Source: Daphnia carinata
Lineage: Eukaryota > Arthropoda > Branchiopoda > Diplostraca > Daphniidae
Length of the DNA: 64,000 bases
Assembly: GCF_022539665.2 (NCBI RefSeq)
Contig: NC_081338.1
Location: forward strand, 1,860,001 to 1,924,000
Direction of reading: 5' to 3'
Below are positions 55,095 to 64,000 of the stretch, piece after piece. The translations under genes were made by a program, and so were the position numbers. The notes beneath the pieces are model-generated. The model was not told where the DNA came from and searched no databases. It saw nothing but the letters and a program-made list of their open reading frames with translations. Every line of letters starts with the position of its first letter. Position 1 is the stretch's first letter.

Positions 55095-58000
55095 CTAGGA
55101 TAGTGAGAGAGAGGGAGGGGGTGAAAATCCAGAATTACAATTAGCATTCAAGCAGGATTAATTAGTCTTCCACGTCGGTCTCTTGGGTTTCCGGGGGGCT
55201 CCTCCAGTTGAGCTCCTTCAGTTCCCACTTAATACGGTCATGCTAATGGCTCTCCAAAACCGATCGATATGCAGCTCTAAACATAGATCTTGCAAAGGCT
55301 ATGCCCCCGTTGGGCCTACGGGTAAAAAATGGAAGAAAACCAGCAGAAAAAAAAGAAAAATAAGAAACAAAATCAAAAAAAAAAAAAAAAACCACACTGA
55401 CAGTGTACAGCCCGTGTAGACCGCAGCCGCCGTGTGTAGTCCCGGTCGTTGATCATCATTACCGTTGTTTTGCCCATAAGGATCCGCCTCAAGTAGAGCC
55501 GGAGAGATAATAAAGCTTGGTATTCAGCATCGATCGCTCTGCTGTCGAGGTTTTCCTGCCCTTAGTCTGATCTATTCTTTCTGATTTTTCCTCATTCCTC
55601 CCATCACGACTAGTTGCTATACGATAGCCCCTTTTGAGCTCTGAATCTCTGATTCTTTTCCCTGTCAAGGGCGCAAGTGAGATTGCTCTCGTTTTCCTTA
55701 GTTTTCCCTCGCTTTATTTCTACGTTTCTTGTCTGTTTTTTGTTTGTTTGTTTTTTCTTTTGTATTTTTTGTTTTTTTCATCTACAACATTTGATAACCT
55801 TAGAGCGGAACGAGAGACAGGAGAGGTTTTGGAAGTGCAATTGGTTCGAGACAGCACGTGAGCACCACGCAAAACACCACGTGCTTGTTGGGCTTTAGTA
55901 TAAAAAAAAAACATATATAGTATATATATAACCTTACTTCTGAATACACAAAAAATCCGATTGATTAACAATATCTCTGTTTGCTTTCTCGTGTTTGCTC
56001 CTGGTTTACCTCGACTCTACAATTTGGCTTGCTGGTTATTAAACAGCCACAGCCTTTGAAGTCTCGTTCCTGCCCCACCCTTTTTTTTTTTTTTTTTTTC
56101 CTTTTCTTTTTTATATACTGTAGCACACACACACGGCTCTCCTGTCAGTTCGGCTCAACGAATTTTCGTCGAATTTCATTCCAATAATATTCAAAAGAAA
56201 TATGCCTGGCAAAATGCGGAGCGCTTCATGTATACCGTCAACCGCAACAGAAGTTACAACGAAAAAAAAAAAGGAAAGTAATTAACCTATCAAAAACTAC
56301 GCATGGATCAGTTCGTTTCAGATTGGCGCTTAGTTTTTATTTATTTATGCATCCATTCCGTGTGATTTTTTTTTTCTCACGATTAAGGCGTGGCTTTCTT
56401 AAACTTGTAAATGTTCGAGAAGCTCCACAGGCGTCCCCTCTTTGAAAATTGTGCTAGGATTTATTGCAACTCTTTAAGTTACGCTTCTCAATGTTAATCA
56501 AAAAATTTTGTTTTTGCGACATGCGATATTGTAAATATGCCAACGCGTAGCGCTTTGCTGGGCACAGGGGTTAGTATATGTAGCAACCACGGGCGGAACC
56601 GTGCGGCGGCACCGAACACCTACTTAAGCATGCACGGCACCACCAAGATGACTTTGATAAGGCAGAACAGAGGCCTTCATCGGAAATGAAAAGAGTGGGA
56701 TGAAAAAATGAAATAAAATTAAAAATAGTCAAGCAGAGCAAAAGGAAAACAGAAGAACCGACAGCGCGGCGAGAAATGAAGGCGCAGTGTGAAAAGTCGG
56801 ACGCTGGGGACACACGCAGTTTTTACAGCGAAAAATGTTGCGTTTCAGGCCCGTCTTCTCATAGTCTCCTGCTTTCGAGTTTTTTGGGGATGTTCAAAAC
56901 GGTCGCATATTTATGATGGCCGCTAGGATATTTTATATTCTTAACGAACCATAGCCGTAAAGGTTATAACGCAAGGCACAATCGTGTGAATGTAAATGGT
57001 GAATCAATATGCATGACAAATGGGTAGATGTCTCGTCTAGTTGTGCATGCGTCACCTGAACTTATATCTGCTACACGAAATTGAGGGTATCTTTCCGTTT
57101 AGCTGTTTATTTTGTTCGTATCGCATTCAGTGTGCGGGATCAAGTGTGGCGGATATTGTAGCAATAAAAATAATTCCTTAAGGTTGACGTCAAAATCGTA
57201 TCCACTTGCAACTTGACCAGCGTGGGCCCTGAATAAAACGGAATACTATGCATTTTATGCGATCGATAACTACTCGAGCTCTTAGTAATAAAGGAGGTGA
57301 AAACACACGATCGTGAATCGGGCTGCATAAATGCCCAGTTGGTCTGTTTCATTATGGTTGTCCGAAAACAACTTAGTTGGCTGTGCGTTATTTTTTTACT
57401 TCGTATTTTTTTCGCGTTTGATGAAAGGTGATATGCATCATCTCCAAAGCTTTTAAACGGAAAGCAACTTCATCTTTTTGCAAATGAGCTGGCGCTATTG
57501 ACATTGAGGAAAATGTTTGCATAAGCTTGTGTTACAGCGGTCACAGCGTGTACGGCGCCACACCAATTCAACTGCATTCCATAGCAACCATGTTTCCCGA
57601 CAGACAAGCCAATGGCGGCTAGCTCCACAGCGTAGAACATGCCAAACATTTTTTAAACGTTTTTCTAGGATTAAAATAACATTACAGCAAGCGAGGTGGA
57701 AGAAAAAAATAAGAAAAAAGTTTTCTCATTTTCTCGAAATAATTGATTTCCTACTTTTATGGCGAACAAAAGGCCTGATAAGCATATAGAGAGGTTTTTT
57801 TTCAAATCTTATTCCTTATGTGTAGAGCATATGTTTTGACTAGATTCCTATCCGGCCTTGAACCCTTAATTGAGTGACGTGTTTTGCTTCTATTTTTTTG
57901 TGTTTTCAATTCCTTGCAAAAAGTTGAAAAAAAAAACAAACAAAAAACTAAACAAACAACGTCCATACCCAACATGCGAAGCACCAAGAAAAAACACGAA

Positions 58001-58444
58001 TAAATTACCAAGTTTCTTGCTTAGTAATTTCTAGTTCCACACTTGTTTTGATGCTGTCTTCCTTTTCCTTTTTTGCGACATCCCCGTGTTCCATCCCAAT
58101 CACAAAATAAAAAAAAACAGATCCACGAACAATTACAGCCGAACAAAACGGATGGCGCGGTTTAGTGCGGCTAGACATTTATATGCGAATTACAAGTACT
58201 CGGTTGACTGGAGCCCGAGTTCTGTACTAGAAAGTCAATACGGCGGCATAATAGAGTACATCTTTGTGGCTTCCTGAATTACATGGAGCTAGTTTATGGG
58301 CCATTCGGAAGTCGGGTAACTTGGGCGGAAGACCGTGAATATGCGCTAGCGATTGTAGTGCTCAACGAACATCGTATTGATCGCAATCGTTTTGCATAGT
58401 TAGCGACAATTAAAATGGGCAATTTGCAAATACGGAAAACTTAC
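55095..58444. other. Intron of the sidestep-like gene
   Basis: 3.35 kb without a recognisable exon or complete repeat. T- and A-rich runs near 55377, 55750 and 56080; no coding family seen. Confidence 0.45.
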
Positions 58445-59130
58445 GGACAACGTTGAGTTGGTATCGAACGTGACGAGTTGGAGTATGGCGAAAATCGACG
58501 CGACACCTGTAGATCCCGTCATCGTCTTCGCCAGACTTGCCGCGATCGCGATCAAAAATTGATCGCCGATCCGATCTTCGATCAAAAAATGATCGCCGAT
58601 CCGATCTTTTGAGAAAGATCGGAGATCGGATCGGCGATCCCAAAAAAATGATCGCGATCCGATCTTTTTGAGCGATCAAACTTTTCGCCATCTAGCTGTC
58701 GATTTTGCAGCCACATGGTACTCTTTCACTACTATTTTTGCGAATGCCAATTGAGGGAAGCTGTTTAGTGTTCACCCTCAATGGCCGTCAGTGACTGTCG
58801 CTGTGACAGCCAATGCTAAATTCGTTAAATAGTGTAAATTTTGAGCGCTAGATGTCGTACAAAAAGATCGGTAAAAATGATCGGCCGATCTTGATCGGCG
58901 ATCCGATCTTTTGAGAAAACATCAGATCGCCCGATCCGATCAAACTCAAAAGATCGGATCGGAGATCGAGATCGGAAAATTGATCGGCGCGGCAAGTCTG
59001 GTCTTCGCTAACGTTTGATGACATGAAGGCGGCACTTGATGCAGCCGATGTATCAAACTGAGCTCTTGAAGCCAATCGTTCATTCTTCCAATGCTTGGCT
59101 TGCTCGAGTGGTCGAGCACGTAAATTCACA
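58445..59130 (-). pseudogene. Sidestep-like Ig1 exon interrupted by a MITE
   Basis: Acceptor ACGTAG|TGTGAA (59132-59131), donor GTTGTCC|GTAAGT (58444). The upstream half reads ARPLEQAKHWKNERL and FMSSNVSED; the downstream half resumes EDDDGIYRCRVDF and HVRYQLNVV. The interruption is exactly the 469-bp hAT MITE plus its duplicated 8 bp, so the coding exon was continuous before insertion. Confidence 0.85.
58524..59008. mobile_element. hAT-type MITE, 469 bp, in a coding exon
   Basis: Direct duplication GTCTTCGC at 58524-58531 and 59001-59008. Terminal inverted repeats CAGACTTGCCGCG, starting CAG as in hAT elements, with GATCGGCGATCCGATC-rich inner repeats in both orientations. Eight-base duplications are typical of hAT. 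It carries two CTCF-like words (GCGCTAGATGTCG, CGCCATCTAGCTG). Confidence 0.95.
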
Positions 59131-59249
59131 CTACGTAACCAATTCAAAACGTTTGTTTAAAAATACGAGTGATACTACGATTGAGAGAGCCTATACGTAT
59201 CACACACACATTTGAGTCTGAATTGTTGAATACTTTCTTACCTATAAAT

Positions 59250-60097
59250 TGGCTCCTTTTCTGATTCGATGTACCACAAAACAAGGTATGCACTGTCGTC
59301 TGGCCGGCTGGATAGCAGATCGCATTCTAATTTTGTCGTATATCCAGCAAGGCTGTTGCCTGTGAAACATTCTGAAGGGACATAGCCTCCAGTAACTCTA
59401 TGGAGTTCGAAAGCCATCCTTGGAGGTGCATATCTCCTTCAGAGAGGGCTCGCTGAACTCCTCTGGCCTCTTACACGCCCTGTGCCACTGAGCTCAGGTA
59501 GTCATCGACATACATCTTCGTTTCTACCGCTTCTATAACCTTTGGGTCGGTGGCAAAGTCGGCGGTTGCCCTGCGAGTCAGACTTACGGCAATAAAGTGG
59601 GAGCAGGTGGCTCCAAAGGGTAAACGTTTAAATTCACATACTCGTGTGACGCCTTCTCGCTTTCGGCGCCATAGAAACCGGAAGAAACGGCAGTCTTCTT
59701 CCTTTAGCCGTATCCGGCTAAACATTGCGCCGATATCAGAGGCCCAGGCTATTTCACCCTCTCGGAATTTTACGATGACTGCCAGAAGGGGTGCTTGCAT
59801 CGCCGGTCAGTTGATTATGCTATCATTTAGGCACATCTCCTTGAATTTGGCAGCTGCATCGAACATTACCCTCGTCTTCTTCCCCTTTTGAACTCCGTGA
59901 TGTGCCAAGTAGTACTCCGACCCGCTTGTGGTATTCGTAAGCATCACGGCATATCCTTCCGAGAAAGTTTTCTTCCTAGCAGCACGAGAATTTTGGTCGG
60001 CATCGATCAATACATTTTTCCACTGTTTTCCAACTTTCTTTTTCATTGATTCTATTGGATCATTTCTGATGTTTCCATCGAGTGACATTTCATCCAA
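59250..60097 (-). pseudogene. BEL/Pao reverse-transcriptase fragment
   Basis: 59807-60097 has YLAHHGVQKGKKTRVMFDAA (RT start) up to a stop; 59471-59800 has IAWASDIGAMFSRI, KRLPFGATCS and YVDDYL (palm). After 59471 the frame continues with stops to about 59250 (LQGWLSNS). Too diverged from BEL-1 and BEL-2 to be a copy of either: a third lineage. Confidence 0.85.
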
Positions 60098-60206
60098 GTT
60101 TCTTATCTATTACTATTGGACCATTCAAATCGGAATGCACACATTTCGTTGACGACACGTTCTTGTAAAGCCAGCTGACATAACGTTTGATTTTTATTAT
60201 TGGATA

Positions 60207-61418
60207 CTAGTAACGTTGGGCCTGTCCAGGGCCGGGGTATAGGTGGCGCTAGCATATTTTTAAGCTATATTTAAGAAAATCAATCAACGCTATTTTTTCG
60301 CTGTTTACTTTTAATTCCTTTTCAAAATCAAGAGTTCCCTTTCTTGGCTGACGACCCATTCACTGTTTCTGCCCGTCCATCTTCTCAGTTTCTCTGCCCG
60401 CAAAGAAGTCAGCTGAGGTTTCCCATCGATCCCCTCTCTGCCCGTTAAACTACTTTCTGCCCGTCAACCCACACTTTGACCGTCGGCCTCTTCTCTGCTC
60501 GTCGGCTCAATCTCTGCCCGTCGGCCTACTCTTTGCCCGTCAGCCCACTCTCGGCCCCTCGACGCACTCATTGTTTCTTCCCGTCCATCTCTCACATTCT
60601 CTGCCCGCCAAGAAATCAGCTGAACTTACCCGTCAAACCACTCTCTGCCAGTCAACCCACTCTCCACCAGCGTGCTATAGGGGCACATCAACCCTTTTTT
60701 TCCTTTGCCCGTCCTTTTATCACAGTCTCCGCCCGTCAAAACGCCCGCTATAGTTGCCCGTCCATCTACTTTTTGCTTCTGTCCGTCAACCCACTTTGCC
60801 CGCCAAGAAACCCGCCGTTGTTGCCCGACGACCCCCTGTCTGCCCGCCGGCCCACTCTCTAACCGTCGGCCCGCTAAGCGCATGCTGTATGGCACATCGA
60901 CCTTTTGGTTGCATTTGCCCGTCTTCTGTCACAATTTTTGTCCGCCAACATGACCGCTTTATTTGCTCGTCCATCTACTCTTTGACTCTGCCCGTCTTCC
61001 CTCGTATAGTCTATGCCCATCGTCCCATTTACTGTGCGCCAAAAATGTTCATTTTAGTCGTCCGTCCACCCACTCTTTACCTCTGCCCGTCTTCCATCCC
61101 ACAGATTTTGCCCGTCACGCCATTCTTATTTCATATTTACCGCACCCGCTATCCTTACCCGTCGGCTTACCTATCGTAGCGCCCACCCGTTTTATGCTAA
61201 GCACGTGGACCGAAAAATTGCCTAAATCCGCATTCCACCCGCAATTTAGTCTTCCAATTTCCTATCCCACCAATTCACTGTAGCAGACGGCGGTTTTGGC
61301 GCCAGCCAGCCACAACATCCCACAAATTCACTACAGCCGGCGGCGCCTTCCAGCCAATCACAGCGTGACAGACAAACAAACTCCTCCCCCAATTTCCTTG
61401 TTGTTTTTATAGTATAGA
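60207..61418 (-). mobile_element. Non-autonomous Helitron A with GCCCGTC minisatellite
   Basis: Minus strand: 5' end TCTATACTATAAAAAC (from 61418), 3' end ...AACGTTACTAG (60207) followed by T, with the GGCCC/GGGCC-type hairpin (one mismatch). The body (about 60360-61170) is an irregular tandem array of CTGCCCGTCNNCCCACTCT-like words. Open frames in the array are by-products of the repeat. Confidence 0.75.
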
Positions 61419-61501
61419 CAAGGTTCTTGGGCAGCGGCCAACGGTGGTACAGGGCACGACTCACGGGAAGCATCTTCACGAGTCACTTGTTGCAGGGCAG
61501 C

Positions 61502-62918
61502 TCACTCAGCCTTTTCCTGCGCTCTCCTTCCCAAACGTCGATAGTAGCTTTTGTTCCAAAGTGTTTTGTTTGAACATTTAACTCGAGGGGGTCGAACTGG
61601 TGCATCTACAATTGCTGCACGTTGCTCGGGAACTACCTCTACCAACGGTTCACTTTCTGCGGGAGGAACCTCATCGACACTTTCATGCTGGATGGGAACT
61701 GGAGAACGTTCCTCGTCAGTGGATTCCACAGTCGGTGCAGGTACGGGGGCAACATCATCATGCACAGCGGCATCATCATCAGGCCCAGCGGCACCGTCAT
61801 CAGGTACAGCGGCGAATAGCAGTGCACAACATGCTTCATCGGATGCAACTGCCGAAGTCGGTTGTTGCAGAGCCAATCTTTCAGCCCTCTCCTGCGCTCT
61901 TTGAGCCAAAGGTCATTGATAGCTTTTGTTTCAAAGTGCTTTGTTTGGACATTTAACTCGAGGGGTCGAACGGGTGCATCTGCAACTCTTGCCCCCTGCT
62001 CGGGAACTACTTCTACCACTTGTGCACTTTCTGCGGGAGGAACTTCATCGACTCTCTCGTGCTGGATGTGAACTGGAGAATGTTTCTCGTCAGTTGATTC
62101 TACAGTCGGTGAAGGTACGGGGTGCAGGTATGTTCACAACATACTTCATCGGATGCAACTGCAGAACTCGCTTGTTGCAGAGCCAATCTCTCTGCCCTCT
62201 CTTGCGCTCCCCTCGCCAAAGGTCGTTGGTAGCTTTTGTTCCAAAGTGCTTTGTTTGGACATTTAACTCGAAGTGGTCGAAAGGGTGCATCTGCAACTGC
62301 TGCCCCTTGTTCGGGAACTACTAGCAACTATTCACTTTCTGCGGGAGGGACTTCATCGGCACTTTCGTGCTGGATGGGAACTGGAGAATGTTCCTCGTCA
62401 GTGGATTCCACAGTCGGTTCAGGCACGGGATCATCACCATAAGGCACAGCGGCACCATCATCAGGCACAGCAGCACCAACATCAGGTACAGCAGCCAATG
62501 GCAGTGCACAACATGCTTCATTAGATGCAACTGCAGAAGTCGATTGTTGCACAGCCAATCTTTCCGCACTGTCTTGCGCTCTCCTCGCCAAACGTCTTTG
62601 GTAACTTTTGTTCCAAAGTGCCTTGTTTGGCCGTTCCGCCTTTCGAACTTTCAGGACAGGGGCCTCTTGGGCTACGTCAGGATGCGCAACATATTGCTGA
62701 GGGACGATGTTATCCTCGTTAGGTGCGTGGTTATCTCCTCGATGTGCGTCGTCGGTCGAAACCATGTCTGCTTGCGCTTCGTCTGAATCACCGATTTGCA
62801 CAACAGGAGCTCTTCTCTTGAAGTACGCCTTCCAACCGAACCAGACGACCGCAACAACTCCTGCTCCAACTGCCACTACGCCAATCACTCTTGCAGGAAA
62901 TTTCATGTAAAAATACAT
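61502..62918 (-). pseudogene. Membrane-anchored tandem-repeat protein gene, partly broken
   Basis: From 62918: short N-terminus, membrane segment at about residues 10-30 (VIGVVAVGAGVVAVVWFG), basic stop (KRR), acidic linker, then four copies of a repeat of about 105-125 residues (ALWNKSYQRRLARRAQ basic helix, LALQQ.TSAVAS.EACC, Ala/Asp/Pro-rich linker, PTVESTDEEHSPVP, DEVPPAESE). DNA periods 311-374 bp. The first 196 codons are open; a stop at 62328 ends copy 1, and later copies are separated by one-base shifts. The family is unknown to me. It is bounded by two Helitrons. Confidence 0.55.
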
Positions 62919-62992
62919 TTTGAATTATTTTTCAAGCGTTTGGAATGACTTTTCAATCGTTTTGAATCACAATTCAAGCGTTGTAGGTGCCA

Positions 62993-64000
62993 CTGATAAC
63001 TTTGGGCCCGTCCAGGGCCAGAGTGTAGATGGCACTAACGTATTCTTACGCACTTTTTAAGAAAATCGATCCTCTCCATTTTTTCGCCCGTCTACTTTTT
63101 ATTCTTTTCACAATCAAGAGTTCCCTTTTCTTGCCCGCCGACCCACTGTTTCTGTCCGTCCATCCCCTCACATTCTCTGCCCGTCAAGAAAACAGCTGAA
63201 GTTGTCCATCGAGTCGCTTTCTGCCCGTTAAACCACTTTCTGCCAGTCAACCCACTCTGTGCCCGTCAACCCACATTCTGCCCACAAAAATGCCTGCTTG
63301 GGGCACATCTAGCTTTTGGCATTTGCCCACCCTTTTGTCACAGTCTCCACCCGTCAAAACGCCCGCTATAGTTGTTCGTCCACCCACCTTTTGCTTCTTC
63401 CCGCTAAGATGCCTACTGTTATTGACCGTCGGCCCCCTCTCTGCCCGTCGGCCCCATCTCTGCCTGTCGGCCCCTTCTCTTCTCGTCGGCTCAATCTCTT
63501 CCCGTTGGCACCCTCTTTGCCCGTCGGCCCACTCTCTGTCCATCGCCCTCTCTCTGCCACTCGGCCCTCTCTGCCCGTCGACCCACTCTCTACCTGTCTG
63601 CCTCCTCTCGGCCCGTCGACCCACTCATTACTTCTGCTCGTCCATCCCCTCACATTCTCTGCCTGCCATAAATCAGCTGAAGTTGCCCGTCAGACCACTC
63701 ACTGCCCGTCAACCCACTCTCTACACGCGTGCTGTAGGGGCACATCTACCTTTTTTGTTATTTGCCTGTCCTTTTGTCACAGTTTCCGCCCATCAAAACG
63801 TCCGCTATAATTGCCCGTCTACCCACTTTTTGCTTCGGCCCGTCAACCCACTTTGCCCGCCAAGAAACCTGTCATTGTTGCTCATCGACCCCCTGTCTGT
63901 CCGCCGGCACACCCTCTGCCCGTCGGCCTGCCAAACAGCATGATGTATGGCGCATCGATATTTTGTTTGTATTTGCCCGTCTTTTGTTGCAGTTACTGCC
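62993..64000 (-). mobile_element. Helitron B, 3' part, GCCCGTC minisatellite, cut by window end
   Basis: Minus-strand 3' end resembles Helitron A (GGCCCTGGACGGGCCCAAAG hairpin region then TTATCAG instead of TTACTAG, so the CTRR end is mutated). The following sequence matches 60220-60660 in order and the minisatellite fills the rest. The 5' end lies beyond 64000. Confidence 0.7.

Larger units (their letters stand above)
42966..59130 (-). pseudogene. Sidestep-family cell-surface receptor gene, ten exons, decaying
   Basis: Exons on the minus strand, in order 58445-59130, 54991-55094, 54578-54793, 50401-50523, 48714-48858, 47771-47901, 47057-47133 preceded by 47344-47504, 46764-46980 and 42966-43368, give five Ig domains and an FN3 domain with the family's words: YRCRVDF (Ig1), CEVTGG (Ig2), PPPVVTWW (Ig3), PPIANLVLG and AGNYTC (Ig4), YAPVC and FQCWA with QKEPC (Ig5), GRSAAVTLEG (FN3). 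In Drosophila, Side proteins are axon-guidance ligands for Beat receptors. Signal peptide and membrane exons were not found. Lesions: hAT MITE in Ig1, frame breaks in at least three exons, lost Ig4 cysteine. Assembly errors could explain some indels, not the MITE. Confidence 0.75.

Noticed and set aside
60476-61283. Ser/Pro/Cys-rich ORFs of 60-141 codons, also at 63247-63943
   Set aside because: Open frames on both strands arise from the GCCCGTC minisatellite, which lacks stops by composition.
60207-64000. LTR pair around the repeat-protein ORF
   Set aside because: The two direct repeats have Helitron ends (TC...CTAG with hairpin), no primer site, no polypurine tract and no TG/CA limits.

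Overview
The window is from an animal nuclear genome. Exons are split by GT-AG introns, there is no operon structure, most of the sequence is AT-rich and non-coding, and transposons of many classes are dense. An arthropod source fits best: two BEL/Pao LTR retrotransposons are present, together with a multi-exon gene of the sidestep family (Ig-Ig-Ig-Ig-Ig-FN3), known from insects and crustaceans. A branchiopod crustacean such as Daphnia is my guess, but the sequence does not prove it.

Layout. 1-2669 holds no gene. 2670-11598 is a complete BEL/Pao element (here BEL-1) on the minus strand, with 1,140-bp LTRs in which I saw no difference, a 5-bp target duplication (AAGAG), a tRNA-Tyr primer site, an uninterrupted 1923-aa Gag-Pol and an extra upstream 238-aa ORF. 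11599-19516 is non-coding apart from old repeats. 19517-36569 is a second, decayed BEL/Pao element (BEL-2, minus strand, target duplication AAAGC). Its 3' LTR region was invaded by a 9.8-kb Foldback-like element (19638-29416), whose inverted arms are made of 31-bp tandem units. That element carries an N-terminal exon of a polypeptide GalNAc-transferase, a MULE-type MITE with a 9-bp target duplication, a tRNA-derived SINE and another MITE. The leader of BEL-2 carries five evenly spaced CTCF-core-like motifs.

38379-41907 is a 3.5-kb TA-flanked inverted-repeat element holding about six tRNA-like modules. 42966-59130 (minus strand) contains ten recognisable sidestep-family exons. They look like a decaying gene: frame breaks, a lost Ig cysteine, no recognisable transmembrane exon, and a 469-bp hAT MITE with an 8-bp duplication exactly inside the first Ig exon. 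Introns hold a further MITE and a Helitron derivative with a helicase remnant. 59250-60097 is a BEL/Pao reverse-transcriptase fragment. 60207-64000 has two minus-strand Helitrons full of a GCCCGTC minisatellite, flanking a gene-like ORF for a membrane-anchored protein built from four repeats of about 110 residues.

Functionally the window is nested mobile DNA around one damaged host adhesion-receptor gene. BEL-1 is the only element that looks intact and young. The least expected items are the extra BEL-1 ORF, the Foldback-like element with a captured exon, the CTCF-like array, the tRNA-module array and the repeat-protein ORF between Helitrons.
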